Shown: piece after piece, positions 53,391-64,000 of the stretch
How the letters are laid out: the number at the start of each line of letters is the position of its first letter
Numbering within the stretch: the first letter of the stretch is position 1
Assembly: GCF_015223195.1 (NCBI RefSeq)
Contig: NZ_JADFUA010000001.1
Span: 496,001 to 560,000 of the forward strand
Source: Chitinilyticum piscinae
Lineage (GTDB): Bacteria > Pseudomonadota > Gammaproteobacteria > Burkholderiales > Chitinibacteraceae
Direction of reading: 5' to 3'
Length of the DNA: 64,000 nt
The notes under the pieces: model-generated
Database searches by the model: none
What the model was told of the DNA's origin: nothing
The model's input: only the letters and a program-made list of their open reading frames with translations
Program-made: the position numbers and the translations under genes

Positions 53391-56057
53391 CTAGGTGGTT
53401 TTAAAGACGCTGACTGACTCGGAGAGATGTTCGGCGGCGTTCTGCATTGCCAGTGCATGTTGCGACATGGTTTCGCACAGCTGCAGATTTTTCTGTCCAG
53501 TACTATCCAGACTGCGCATGGCCGCGCTGATCTCGCCGACGCTGTTGCGCTGTTGCTCGGAAGATTGGGCAATCTCGGCCAGTGAGCTGGCCAGTTCGCC
53601 GATCTGGTGGTCAACCCGCTTGCTCTGTCCTGCTGCTGTTCCGACCAGTTGATCGCCTGCATGAATCTGGCTGACCGAGCCCTGCACCAGTTCCCGGATT
53701 TCGTGTGATGCGGACGCGCTTTTCTGGGCCAGCGAGCGAACCTCTGCGGCAACTACGGCAAAGCCCCGCCCGGCCTCACCGGCTCTGGCTGCTTCCACGG
53801 CAGCGTTGAGCGCCAGAATATTGGTCTGGAATGCAATGCCATCGATCAGACTGGTAATTTCGCTGATTTTCCCGGCACTTTGCGTGAGCGCTTTCATCGC
53901 TTGCTGTACTTCGCTCATTGCCTGCAGCCCAGCCACGGCCTCCTGGCGGGCTGCGTTGGCGCTGCCAGCTGCCAGCCTGGCCTGCTTGCTGTTCATGGCG
54001 ACCATCTCGTTCAGGTTATTGCTGGTGGCGGCGGTTTCCTCGGTGGCGGCCGCCTGCTGGCTGGCCAGTGATTGTAGTCCTTGGGCGCCTTGCTTGAGCG
54101 CGGCGGATGTCGCCGCAACGGACTCGGCTGCCTCGCGGATGCTGCCGATAATGTGTTGCAACTGGCCGGCAGTGGTATTGGTGCTGCCAGCCAGTTCGGC
54201 AAAGGTGCCTTGATAGTGCCCGCGCATCCGGACAGTCAGATCACCCTCGGCAAGCAGTGCCAGTGCCTTGGTGAAGTCATCCAGGCTGAGCTGTACTGCA
54301 TCGAGCAGCTGATTGACCTGTCCTGACATCTCGGCAAAGAACCCGCTTTTGTTATCCAGTGCTATCCGGTGTTGGAAATCGCCCCGCGCTGCAGCCGAGA
54401 TGGCGCGACTGATTTCGCTGGCGGTCTGGGTGGCTTCGGTGTGATCGGTGAATTCCGCGACATGGCCGATCAGCTTGCCCTGCTCATCCTGAACCGGGGT
54501 CAGCACGATGCTGTAGAGCAAAGCGCCCAGCTGGGCTTCGCCACGTTGTAGCGTCTGGCCGGGATGGATGGTCGCGTTACTGCTGGCGAGCAGTCCGGTC
54601 AGGCGCTGCTGATTGCGCTGCAATTCTGCGGTAAAGCGCGAGGTTCCTGCGTGATTGCTGTAAATGACGATCCCGTCATCATTGGTGATCAGGATGGGGG
54701 TCGTCACCTGGTCAAGTGCTTCCTTGATGCGCCGGGTGAAGCTGGCCATTTCGGCCGCTTCGGCCATCCGCTCGCGGACTTTCTCGACCTCGCTGGAAAT
54801 CAGTGCTTTCAGGCCCTGCATCGAATCAATCTGCAGCTCGAATTCGCCCTGGGTATACATGCTGGTCAGTGCGGCCATTTTCATCTCGATGGCTGTGTGT
54901 GAGCGCACCAGATCATTCACCTGATCGGCCATTTCCCGGTAGCCACCCACAAAACAGTCCAGCGGCATGGTGGCATGGATGTTGCCGTTTTCATGCTCTT
55001 TGGCCATGGAGAGCTGCTCGCGCATGAAGCGCTGCAGCATTTCGGACATCTGCTGCAGATCGGGCTGCACGGCAGCCAGTTCATCCATGCCATTCAACTG
55101 TTGGCTAAGACGGAATTGCCCCGCACTGATTTCACCAAGGCTGCTGCGCAGCACCGCCAGATTGCGGCGAGTACCGAAATAGAAGCCAGCCAGCAGCCAG
55201 GCGGCGAGCAGTACGGCTGCCATACTGATGGCCAGCACCAAGCCCAGTCGTTCCCAGCGCTGCTGGATACGTTTGGCCAGCAAGTCATCAAGGGTGCTCA
55301 GTCCCGGCGAAATCAGTTCGGCTGCACTTCGCATGGCAGCTTCTCTGGCGCTATTGAGTGCCGGGTCAGCCGGATTGGCTGCTGCACCCTGCTCCAGCGG
55401 TGTGCTGATCTGCTGTCGATAGTGTTCAAGCAGGGTTTTACTGGCGGACTGGAGCTGCGCGAGTTCCTTGCCAAGCGCGGCTACGCTGGCGTGTTCGGCA
55501 CTGGCCTTGTCGAGCGCAAGCTGCATGCCAGCCAGTTGGGCAGTCAATCCATCGGGCAGACTCAAGCGCTCGGTCAGGCTGGCCTCCTTCCTGTTGCTGG
55601 CAGCCAGGAGAGCCAGCACGGCTGGCAAGCGCCCTACGATCATGTCCCCGGTGTAATAGCTGGCAATTTCCGGATCAAGAATGAGGTTGGAATGATCGTT
55701 TGCCACGCTGATCAGATTTTGCAGCGCGGCAAATTGCCCCTCGGGAGTACGCGCCTGCTGAACGGCCGCCATGACCTCTGTCGTGCCAAGCTCGTGATGA
55801 AGTTCGCCGGCTTTCTCCAGTGCATCGCTACTGGCCAGCCGTCCCTGAGCAGACTCGGCCAGAACGTCCATTGCCAGCCGGATTAGGCTCACACCAGCGC
55901 GTTCACGCTCGGCAAACTGGATATCGCTCATCGCCGCCTGCCAGACAAAGCTCAAACAGAGCAATAACGGCACCAGAAAAACGCCACTGACCAGCAGGAA
56001 TTTTCGCGGATAGCTCAAGCGGTCTAAGAGACGGGTAGCTGGGTTAAACAGGGACAT
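53391..56057 (-). CDS. Large methyl-accepting chemotaxis protein with PAS domain
   Basis: The 888-residue chemoreceptor has a first membrane segment at residues 22-41, a periplasmic helical domain to about residue 260, a second segment ([22 protein letters not shown]), HAMP, a PAS-like domain ([22 protein letters not shown]), a second HAMP-like part, and the signalling hairpin ([24 protein letters not shown]). The last residues SVSVFKTT are a normal end. The ligand is unknown. Length is larger than usual (about 550). Confidence 0.9.
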   Translation of the reverse strand: MSLFNPATRLLDRLSYPRKFLLVSGVFLVPLLLCLSFVWQAAMSDIQFAERERAGVSLIRLAMDVLAESAQGRLASSDALEKAGELHHELGTTEVMAAVQQARTPEGQFAALQNLISVANDHSNLILDPEIASYYTGDMIVGRLPAVLALLAASNRKEASLTERLSLPDGLTAQLAGMQLALDKASAEHASVAALGKELAQLQSASKTLLEHYRQQISTPLEQGAAANPADPALNSAREAAMRSAAELISPGLSTLDDLLAKRIQQRWERLGLVLAISMAAVLLAAWLLAGFYFGTRRNLAVLRSSLGEISAGQFRLSQQLNGMDELAAVQPDLQQMSEMLQRFMREQLSMAKEHENGNIHATMPLDCFVGGYREMADQVNDLVRSHTAIEMKMAALTSMYTQGEFELQIDSMQGLKALISSEVEKVRERMAEAAEMASFTRRIKEALDQVTTPILITNDDGIVIYSNHAGTSRFTAELQRNQQRLTGLLASSNATIHPGQTLQRGEAQLGALLYSIVLTPVQDEQGKLIGHVAEFTDHTEATQTASEISRAISAAARGDFQHRIALDNKSGFFAEMSGQVNQLLDAVQLSLDDFTKALALLAEGDLTVRMRGHYQGTFAELAGSTNTTAGQLQHIIGSIREAAESVAATSAALKQGAQGLQSLASQQAAATEETAATSNNLNEMVAMNSKQARLAAGSANAARQEAVAGLQAMSEVQQAMKALTQSAGKISEITSLIDGIAFQTNILALNAAVEAARAGEAGRGFAVVAAEVRSLAQKSASASHEIRELVQGSVSQIHAGDQLVGTAAGQSKRVDHQIGELASSLAEIAQSSEQQRNSVGEISAAMRSLDSTGQKNLQLCETMSQHALAMQNAAEHLSESVSVFKTT

Positions 56058-56313
56058 GCAATGTCTCCGGGGCGTGTATCAATCTCTTAAAAATAGACGA
56101 AATAGGTGAGTAAACCAGTCAACTAATCCCTGTTGCCATTCGGTGCTGTTCGGGGGTGTGAGGGCAAGTGGGCATTGAGCGACCAAAAAGGATAGAGAAA
56201 TGGATCGGATTGCCTGTTCGCGCCGGACTGGTGTGTGGAGGTATACGCAAGCCCTTGTTTTAGCGTAGAATATCGCCCCTTTTGCTTCACATTCATTCAG
56301 GGCAGCGATTTCC
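56058..56313. other. Intergenic stretch between chemoreceptor and mnmG
   Basis: A 256-bp gap between divergent genes without ORFs of merit. It should carry both promoters; TAGAAT at 56266-56271 may be the -10 box of mnmG, and the -35 is not obvious. Confidence 0.4.
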
Positions 56314-58218
56314 ATGCTTTATCCCACCCGATATGACGTCATTGTGGTCGGTGGCGGCCACGCCGGCACCGAGGCCGCGCTCGCCAGCGCGCGCATGGGG
56401 CGCAAGACGCTGCTACTGACGCACAACATTGAAACGCTGGGCCAGATGAGCTGCAACCCGTCGATTGGCGGCATCGGCAAGGGGCATCTGGTGCGCGAAG
56501 TCGATGCGCTTGGCGGCGCGATGGCGCTGGCGACCGACATGAGCGGCATCCAGTTCAAGACGCTGAACGCCAGCAAGGGCCCGGCGGTTCGCGCCACGCG
56601 GGCGCAGGCCGACCGCGTACGCTACAAGGCGGCGATCCGGCACATGCTGGAAAACCAGCCCAATCTCGACATTTTCCAGCAGGAAGTCAGCGATTTGCTG
56701 CTGATTGGTGACAAAGTGGCGGGTGCGGTCACGCAGATCGGAATTCGTTTTGAAGCGAGCGCCGTAGTGCTGACCGCTGGCACCTTCCTGGGTGGCAAGA
56801 TTCACGTGGGCCTCGAAAACCACGTTGGCGGGCGCGCTGGCGACCCAGCCTCGCTGACCTTGTCGCAGAAACTGCGCGAGTTGCAGCTGCCGGTTGGGCG
56901 CCTGAAAACCGGTACCCCGCCGCGCATCGACGGCCGCACCATCAATTTTGAAGTACTGGAGCGTCAGCCCGGCGATACGCCCGAGCCGGTATTCTCCGCT
57001 CGTGGCACCCGCAGCATGCACCCGCAGCAGTTGCCATGCTGGATTGCGCACACCAACACGCAGACGCACGACATCCTGCGCAGCGGCTTTGACCGCAGCC
57101 CGATGTTCACCGGCAAGATCGAAGGCGTCGGCCCGCGCTACTGCCCGTCGGTCGAGGACAAGATCAACCGCTTTGCCGACAAGGACAGCCATCAGGTCTT
57201 CCTCGAACCGGAAGGGCTGGATACGCATGAATATTATCCGGGCGGCTTTTCCACCAGCTTGCCGTTCGATATCCAGCTCGCCGCGCTCCGCTCGATCCAC
57301 GGGCTGGAGAATGCGCGCATCCTGCGCCCTGGCTACGCCATCGAATACGATTACTTCGATCCGCGTGCACTGAAAGCCAGCTTCGAAACCAAATCGATTG
57401 CCGGCCTGTTTTTTGCCGGTCAAATCAACGGCACCACGGGCTATGAAGAAGCCGCCGCACAGGGGCTGTTCGCCGGCATGAACGCCGCGCTGTTCGCGCG
57501 TGATGAAGCGTCATGGTGTCCGGGGCGTGACGAGGCGTATCTGGGGGTATTGGTCGATGACCTAACCACACTGGGGGTTACCGAGCCATACCGCATGTTC
57601 ACCAGCCGTGCCGAGTTCCGCCTGCAACTGCGCGAGGACAATGCCGACCTGCGCCTGACTGAACACGGCCGGCGTTTGGGTCTGGTGGGAGACGAGCAAT
57701 GGGAACTGTTCTGCCGCAAGCGCGATGCGGTGGAAAAAGAATTGCAGCGCCTGAAATCCACCTGGGTGAATCCGCGCATTTTGGAGGCTGCGGAAGCCGA
57801 GCGCGTGCTGGGCAAGGCGATCGAACGCGAGTACAACCTGGCTGATCTGCTGCGTCGGCCCGAAGTCAGCTACACCAGCCTGATGACGCTAGCCTGCGCG
57901 CAGCCCGGCGACGGCGATGCCGTGACTGACGAGCAGGTCGTCGAGCAGGTGGAAATCCAGGTCAAATACCAAGGCTATATTGACCGCCAGCAGAACGAAG
58001 TCGCCCAGCGCGAACAGCTCGACCAGTTCCGCCTGCCGGCTGATCTGGATTACACGCAGGTGGTGGGTTTGTCCAAGGAGGTGCAGCAGAAGCTCAACGC
58101 TCACCGTCCGGAAACCATCGGCCAGGCCGGGCGCATCTCGGGGATTACTCCGGCGGCAATTGCGCTGCTGGTGGTGCACCTGAAAAAGCGCCAGCTGGGG
58201 GCAGTGGCACAGCAATAA
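56314..58218 (+). CDS. mnmG: tRNA uridine modification enzyme MnmG (GidA)
   Basis: A 634-residue FAD enzyme that with MnmE makes the 5-carboxymethylaminomethyl group at wobble uridine. The dinucleotide site [12 protein letters not shown] at residues 10-21, the [11 protein letters not shown] and [11 protein letters not shown] stretches and [15 protein letters not shown] are classic. First of the mnmG-rsmG-parA-parB order common near origins. Confidence 0.95.
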   Translation: MLYPTRYDVIVVGGGHAGTEAALASARMGRKTLLLTHNIETLGQMSCNPSIGGIGKGHLVREVDALGGAMALATDMSGIQFKTLNASKGPAVRATRAQADRVRYKAAIRHMLENQPNLDIFQQEVSDLLLIGDKVAGAVTQIGIRFEASAVVLTAGTFLGGKIHVGLENHVGGRAGDPASLTLSQKLRELQLPVGRLKTGTPPRIDGRTINFEVLERQPGDTPEPVFSARGTRSMHPQQLPCWIAHTNTQTHDILRSGFDRSPMFTGKIEGVGPRYCPSVEDKINRFADKDSHQVFLEPEGLDTHEYYPGGFSTSLPFDIQLAALRSIHGLENARILRPGYAIEYDYFDPRALKASFETKSIAGLFFAGQINGTTGYEEAAAQGLFAGMNAALFARDEASWCPGRDEAYLGVLVDDLTTLGVTEPYRMFTSRAEFRLQLREDNADLRLTEHGRRLGLVGDEQWELFCRKRDAVEKELQRLKSTWVNPRILEAAEAERVLGKAIEREYNLADLLRRPEVSYTSLMTLACAQPGDGDAVTDEQVVEQVEIQVKYQGYIDRQQNEVAQREQLDQFRLPADLDYTQVVGLSKEVQQKLNAHRPETIGQAGRISGITPAAIALLVVHLKKRQLGAVAQQ

Positions 58219-58320
58219 TTTCTGCATGGGGTATATTCATGCAGTCATGAATTTTATTGGATTGCGCCTTGATACCAAGTTAAGTATTCAGGCGTTTTCC
58301 CTGCTAATTAGGCACCACAC

Positions 58321-58953
58321 ATGAGTAATCTTGCATCGCAACTGTCCTCCGGACTCGCCGACCTGTCCCTGCCGCTGACAGACGCCCAGCAGCAGAAGCT
58401 GCTTGACTACGTCGCCCTGCTGGGCAAATGGAACAAAACCTACAGCCTGACCGCCATCCGCGAGCCCGAGCGCATGGTCACCCATCATCTGCTCGATTCA
58501 CTGGCGCCGCTGACGGTGCTGGGCGAGACGCCGCTGCGAATTCTCGATGTGGGCTCTGGCTTCGGCACGCCGGGGATCCCGTGGGCCATTGCGCGGCCGG
58601 ATTGGCAGCTGACCCTGCTGGATTCGAACCACAAGAAAACGACCTTCCTGCGCCAGGCTGTCATGGAATTGCAATTGGACAATGTCACGGTGGTGACGGA
58701 CCGGGTGGAGCAGTATCATCCGGAAGCGCCATTTGTCTGCATCACCTCGCGGGCCTTTGCCGAGCTGAAGGATTTCGTGCAGTGGACCGGCCATCTGCTG
58801 GCTGCAGGCGGGCAGTGGGCGGCGTTGAAAGGGGTCTACCCGCATGAGGAAATCGCGCATCTGCCAGCGGGGGTTACCGTTGCCAGGGTGGATGCGCTGG
58901 CGGTGCCCGGGCTGGATGCCGAGCGTCATCTGGTGAAACTGCAGCAACAGTAA
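58321..58953 (+). CDS. rsmG: 16S rRNA (guanine(527)-N7)-methyltransferase RsmG
   Basis: A 210-residue methyltransferase acting on G527 of 16S rRNA. The SAM site is DVGSGFGTPGIPWAIA (usual GAG variant), with KKTTFLRQAVMEL and CITSRAFAEL following. ATG 58321, 102 bp after mnmG. Confidence 0.92.
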   Translation: MSNLASQLSSGLADLSLPLTDAQQQKLLDYVALLGKWNKTYSLTAIREPERMVTHHLLDSLAPLTVLGETPLRILDVGSGFGTPGIPWAIARPDWQLTLLDSNHKKTTFLRQAVMELQLDNVTVVTDRVEQYHPEAPFVCITSRAFAELKDFVQWTGHLLAAGGQWAALKGVYPHEEIAHLPAGVTVARVDALAVPGLDAERHLVKLQQQ

Positions 58954-58975
58954 GTACTACATACGGATTCAAGCA

Positions 58976-59761
58976 ATGAAAATTCTGGCTATTGCCAATC
59001 AGAAGGGCGGGGTGGGCAAGACCACTACCACGGTCAATCTGGCCGCCAGCCTTGCCCATCTCGGCAAGCGGGTGCTGCTGGTCGACCTCGACCCGCAGGG
59101 CAATGCCACGATGGGCAGCGGCATCGACAAGAGCAAGCTCAAACACACCGTGTACACCTTGCTGATCGGTGAATCGAGCGTTGCAGAGGCCATTCAGAAC
59201 TCGGAAACGGGCGGCTTCGATGTGCTACCGACCAATCGGGAACTGGCGGGGGCCGAGGTTGAGTTGGTCGATGCCGACGCACGTGAGTCGCGGTTGAAAT
59301 CGGCGCTGGAAGCGCTGGCAGGGCAGTATGATTTCGTGATTCTGGATTGCCCGCCCGCGTTGAACCTGCTGACCCTGAACGCACTGGTGGCTGCTGATTC
59401 GGTGATGATTCCGATGCAGTGCGAATACTATGCGCTGGAAGGCCTGTCCGATCTGGTCGGGACCCTCAAGCGCATCAAGCAGAATTTGAATCGCAAGATT
59501 GAAATCGAAGGGTTGCTGCGCACCATGTTCGACCCGCGCTCGACGCTGGCGCAGCAAGTGTCCGATCAGCTGGTCAAGCATTTCACCAGCAAGCTCTATC
59601 ACACTGTTATTCCGCGCAACATCCGCCTGGCCGAAGCACCCAGCTACGGTCGCCCGATTCTGGCCTACGACAAATCGTCCAAGGGGGCGCAGGCCTACCT
59701 GCAATTGGCCGAAGAGCTGCTGGCAAGGCATAATCCGCAGCATTCGGCACAAGCGGTTTAA
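58976..59761 (+). CDS. parA: Chromosome partitioning ATPase ParA
   Basis: A 261-residue Walker ATPase that moves ParB-bound origin regions. The deviant Walker A KGGVGKTTT, DLDPQGNATMG and VILDCPPALNLLT are all present. Overlaps in order with parB, 5 bp away. Confidence 0.95.
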   Translation: MKILAIANQKGGVGKTTTTVNLAASLAHLGKRVLLVDLDPQGNATMGSGIDKSKLKHTVYTLLIGESSVAEAIQNSETGGFDVLPTNRELAGAEVELVDADARESRLKSALEALAGQYDFVILDCPPALNLLTLNALVAADSVMIPMQCEYYALEGLSDLVGTLKRIKQNLNRKIEIEGLLRTMFDPRSTLAQQVSDQLVKHFTSKLYHTVIPRNIRLAEAPSYGRPILAYDKSSKGAQAYLQLAEELLARHNPQHSAQAV

Positions 59762-59766
59762 GCAAA

Positions 59767-60603
59767 ATGGTCAGCAAGAAATTCAAGGGTCTCGGGCGCG
59801 GTCTGGATGCGCTGATGGGCGATAGTGCGCCGGTAGAAACGCTGCAGACGCTATCGGTGATGGCGCTGACAGCCGGTAAGTATCAGCCGCGCAGCCAGTT
59901 TGACCCCGAAGCCTTGCAGGAGCTGGCCGATTCGATCCGGGCGCAGGGACTGATGCAGCCGGTGCTGGTGCGCCCGCTGGGTGACGAGCGCTATGAAATC
60001 ATCGCGGGTGAGCGCCGCTGGCGCGCGGCCCAGTTGGCCGGGCTAACCGAAATCAGCGCCCTGGTGCGTGATATCCCGGATGAAGCCGCGCTGGCGATGG
60101 CCCTGATCGAAAATATCCAGCGCGAGAACCTTAATGCCCTGGAAGAGGCCACCGGCCTGCAGCGCCTGATCGACGAATTCGGCATGACCCACGAATCGGC
60201 CGCCGAGGCGGTGGGCAAGTCACGCGCCACGGTGACCAATCTGCTGCGTCTGTTGTCCTTGTCCGAGCCGGTGCGTGACATGCTGATGGACGGTCAACTC
60301 GATATGGGCCATGCCCGCGCCTTGCTGCCGCTGGATACCCTGCGCCAGCTTGAAGCGGCGCGGCTGGTTGCCGTGAAAGGCCTGTCGGTGCGCGAAACCG
60401 AGGCACTGGTCAAGCGTCTGCTGGATGGTCCGCAGCAGAAGCAGCAGAAAAAGCCGGATCCGGATGTGCTGCGCCTGTGCGAATCGCTTTCGGAGAAAAT
60501 CGGCGCCAAAGTCACACTGACGCCGGGGCGCAAGGGCTGCGGCCGGCTCACCATCGAATATGGCAGCCTTGATCAGCTGGATGCGCTGATTTCCAAATTC
60601 TGA
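59767..60603 (+). CDS. parB: Chromosome partitioning protein ParB
   Basis: A 278-residue CTP-dependent parS-binding protein. The N-terminal LGRGLDALMG binds ParA; GERRWRAAQLAG is the CTP-binding box and ALIENIQRENLNALEEA the next motif; the helix-turn-helix follows (TVTNLLRLLSLSE). A parS-like site lies at 15838 in this window. Confidence 0.95.
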   Translation: MVSKKFKGLGRGLDALMGDSAPVETLQTLSVMALTAGKYQPRSQFDPEALQELADSIRAQGLMQPVLVRPLGDERYEIIAGERRWRAAQLAGLTEISALVRDIPDEAALAMALIENIQRENLNALEEATGLQRLIDEFGMTHESAAEAVGKSRATVTNLLRLLSLSEPVRDMLMDGQLDMGHARALLPLDTLRQLEAARLVAVKGLSVRETEALVKRLLDGPQQKQQKKPDPDVLRLCESLSEKIGAKVTLTPGRKGCGRLTIEYGSLDQLDALISKF

Positions 60604-60727
60604 CACTGGATCAATTGGTGTTTTACCTTACGCTTGCGTGTAATTTTCCGTAACGGGTGTGTTGCGCACTGTTTCAGTGCAATGGCATGGGGCAGCAAAA
60701 AAAAACCTGTTCCGTCAATGTGCAAAA

Positions 60728-60757
60728 TTGACGGAACTCAAGCTAGCTCCGTATAAT
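60728..60757 (+). promoter_or_regulatory. Strong sigma-70 promoter of the atp operon
   Basis: TTGACG (60728-60733) and TATAAT (60752-60757) with an 18-bp spacer, 25 bp before atpI. Confidence 0.8.
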
Positions 60758-60782
60758 CGCCGGGTTTTGCTGATGGTGGCAC

Positions 60783-61962
<1,180 letters not shown>

Positions 61963-62074
61963 GCTGTACCGAATTCTGTAAAGAATCGAGCCGGGGCGGT
62001 ACTGCCGGTCTGGCGCGTGTAATCCCAACCTTTGTTTTACTCAACCTCAACTATCCTCTTTAGGAGATTTTTAA

Positions 62075-62359
<285 letters not shown>

Positions 62360-62393
62360 TCATCCGATCAGCCTTTAAAGGAGGATTTTCAGC

Positions 62394-62864
62394 GTGAATA
62401 TCAATTTGTCTCTGCTTGGTCAGATGATCACCTTCGGGATCCTGATCTGGTTCACGATGAAATTTGTCTGGCCTCCGCTGACTCAGATGATGGAAGAGCG
62501 TGCCAAGCGCATCGCTGACGGTCTGGCTGCTGCCGACCGCGCCAAGCAGGATCTGGCCAATGCCGAAAAGGCGTCGGCCGACAAGCTGCGCGAAGCGAAG
62601 CAACAGGCCGCCGAGATTATTGCTTCGGCAGAAAAACGCGCTGCCCAGCTGGTTGAAGAAGCCAAGGTTGCGGCCAAGTCCGAGGGCGAACGCCTTCTGG
62701 CTGGTGCTCAATCCGAGGTTGACCAGCAGGTTCACCAGGCCAAGGAAGCCCTGCGTCAGCAGGTAGCCGAACTGGCTCTGGCCGGTGCTGAAAAGATTCT
62801 GCGTAGCGAAATCGACGCGAACAAGCACAGCCAATTGTTGGCATCTATCAAAGCGGAACTGTAA
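62394..62864 (+). CDS. atpF: ATP synthase F0 subunit b
   Basis: A 156-residue protein with a membrane helix at residues 6-26 and a long coiled coil ([23 protein letters not shown]). GTG start at 62394, behind AAAGGAGG. Confidence 0.95.
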   Translation: MNINLSLLGQMITFGILIWFTMKFVWPPLTQMMEERAKRIADGLAAADRAKQDLANAEKASADKLREAKQQAAEIIASAEKRAAQLVEEAKVAAKSEGERLLAGAQSEVDQQVHQAKEALRQQVAELALAGAEKILRSEIDANKHSQLLASIKAEL

Positions 62865-62872
62865 GAACAGTC

Positions 62873-63409
62873 ATGGCAGAAAACATCACCGTCGCAAGAC
62901 CCTATGCCGAGGCTGTCTTTCGTCTGGCGAAAGAAACCGGCACGCTGACCCAATGGTCCGACGTGCTGGGCTCGCTCGCGCTGGTAGCCCAGAACGAGCA
63001 AGCGCTGGACGTGGTGGCCAATCCCAAGTTTTCCGCTGCTCAGGCGCAGGCCCTGCTGACGGATATTCTGGGTGGCGCGGCAACTGACGAAGTGAAGAAC
63101 TTCATTGCCGTACTGCTGGAAAACCGTCGCTTCGCCCTTTTGCCGGCGATCGCCGAGTTGTTTGAAACCTACAAGGCAGCCAATGCCGGCGAGGTGGAAG
63201 CCGATATCGAAACGGCTTACGCCCTGTCCGATAGCGAGCTCGGTGAGCTGACCGCTGCCCTGAAGCAACAACTCAATCGCTCGGTGACTGCACGCGTGAG
63301 CGTTAATCCGGAACTGATCGGCGGCGTAAAAGTCACGGTCGGCGATCTGGTGATTGACGCCTCGGTACGCGGCAAGCTGGCAGAATTGGCCACAAGCCTG
63401 AAGAGCTAG
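62873..63409 (+). CDS. atpH: ATP synthase F1 subunit delta
   Basis: A 178-residue peripheral stalk protein: [15 protein letters not shown] at the N-terminus and [28 protein letters not shown] at the C-terminus. Starts 8 bp after atpF. Confidence 0.95.
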   Translation: MAENITVARPYAEAVFRLAKETGTLTQWSDVLGSLALVAQNEQALDVVANPKFSAAQAQALLTDILGGAATDEVKNFIAVLLENRRFALLPAIAELFETYKAANAGEVEADIETAYALSDSELGELTAALKQQLNRSVTARVSVNPELIGGVKVTVGDLVIDASVRGKLAELATSLKS

Positions 63410-63420
63410 GAGATTTTTTA

Positions 63421-64000
63421 ATGCAACTCAATCCGTCCGAAATCAGTGAACTGATTAAAGCTCGGATCCAGAATCTGTCGGAAGGCGCGCAGTCCAGCAC
63501 CACTGGTACCGTTGTCTCCGTAACCGACGGTATCGTCCGCGTACACGGCCTGTCCGATGTAATGCAGGGCGAAATGCTGGAATTCCCGGGCAACACCTTT
63601 GGTCTGGCGCTCAACCTCGAGCGTGATTCCGTGGGTGCCGTAGTACTGGGTGAGTACAAGCACATCGTCGAAGGCGACGAAGTGAAGTGTACCGGCCGCA
63701 TTCTGGAAGTTCCGGTTGGTCGTGAACTGGTTGGCCGCGTGGTGAACGCACTGGGTCAGCCGATCGACGGCAAGGGCCCGCTGGGTACCTCCAAGACCAG
63801 CCCGATCGAAAAGATCGCTCCGGGTGTAATTGCCCGTCAATCCGTATCCCAGCCGCTGCAAACCGGTATCAAGTCCATCGACACCATGGTGCCGATCGGT
63901 CGTGGCCAGCGTGAGCTGATCATTGGTGACCGTCAGACCGGCAAGACCGCCGTTGCGCTGGACGCGATCATCAACCAGAAGGGTACTGGTGTTACGTGTA
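63421..64000 (+). CDS. atpA: ATP synthase F1 subunit alpha (3' end beyond window)
   Basis: The first 193 codons of subunit alpha. The P-loop GDRQTGKT is at residues 169-176 and ends the visible part. AGGAG lies before ATG 63421. Confidence 0.95.
   Translation, partial: MQLNPSEISELIKARIQNLSEGAQSSTTGTVVSVTDGIVRVHGLSDVMQGEMLEFPGNTFGLALNLERDSVGAVVLGEYKHIVEGDEVKCTGRILEVPVGRELVGRVVNALGQPIDGKGPLGTSKTSPIEKIAPGVIARQSVSQPLQTGIKSIDTMVPIGRGQRELIIGDRQTGKTAVALDAIINQKGTGVTC

Overview
This 64 kb window looks like chromosomal DNA of a GC-rich betaproteobacterium, most likely in the Neisseriales (Chromobacteriaceae/Chitinibacteraceae group). The evidence is the mix of an N-acetylglucosamine PTS (an EIIA-HPr-EI fusion plus NagE), a Tol-Pal/Ruv/queuosine block, the mnmG-rsmG-parA-parB-atp order, and 6S RNA between zapA and a 5-formyltetrahydrofolate cyclo-ligase gene. 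The genus is inference. I see no rRNA, tRNA, insertion sequence, prophage or CRISPR array.

Layout. 1-3.9 kb (minus): an operon of three exported or membrane proteins of unknown function ending in a radical SAM/SPASM enzyme cut by the window edge. 4-9.2 kb: rlmF, an AGCS symporter, a PF07399-like antiporter, and a CDF exporter divergent from a MerR regulator. 9.2-14.1 kb (minus): a Csu-type archaic chaperone-usher pilus operon. 14.2-17.1 kb: a GNAT-GNAT-pentapeptide fusion, a class D beta-lactamase and a small unknown protein, with a parS-like site. 17.5-24.3 kb: queC, a ClC channel, an AraC-type regulator, an RstAB-like two-component system with MipA, an unknown protein and queE. 24.4-32.7 kb (minus): cpoB-pal-tolBARQ, ruvB, a PAP2 phosphatase, ruvA and a TlpA-like thioredoxin.

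32.7-41.9 kb (plus): YlqF GTPase, a coiled-coil protein plus zapA, 6S RNA, cyclo-ligase, HPr, the nag PTS and a SleB-like hydrolase. 41.9-47.8 kb (plus): a TPR-GAF histidine kinase and a binding-lipoprotein/hybrid-kinase pair. 47.8-56 kb: two small unknown proteins, AmpG-like permease, exonuclease III, pyrE, a DUF4124 protein, polyphosphate glucokinase and a large chemoreceptor. 56.3-64 kb (plus): mnmG, rsmG, parAB and the ATP synthase operon, ending inside atpA.

Gene direction flips near 33 kb: most genes to the left are on the minus strand and most to the right on the plus strand. The flip coincides with an AT-rich intergenic stretch (32.70-33.06 kb) holding several DnaA-box-like 9-mers; a second small cluster lies at 31.2-31.4 kb. 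With parAB and a parS-like site in the same window, this makes a chromosome origin at about 33 kb a testable idea, although dnaA itself is not here.

The strongest candidates for undescribed biology are the left-edge radical SAM operon, the cysteine-less EIIB-like proteins of the nag PTS, the GNAT-GNAT-pentapeptide fusion, and the binding-lipoprotein/hybrid-kinase pair.
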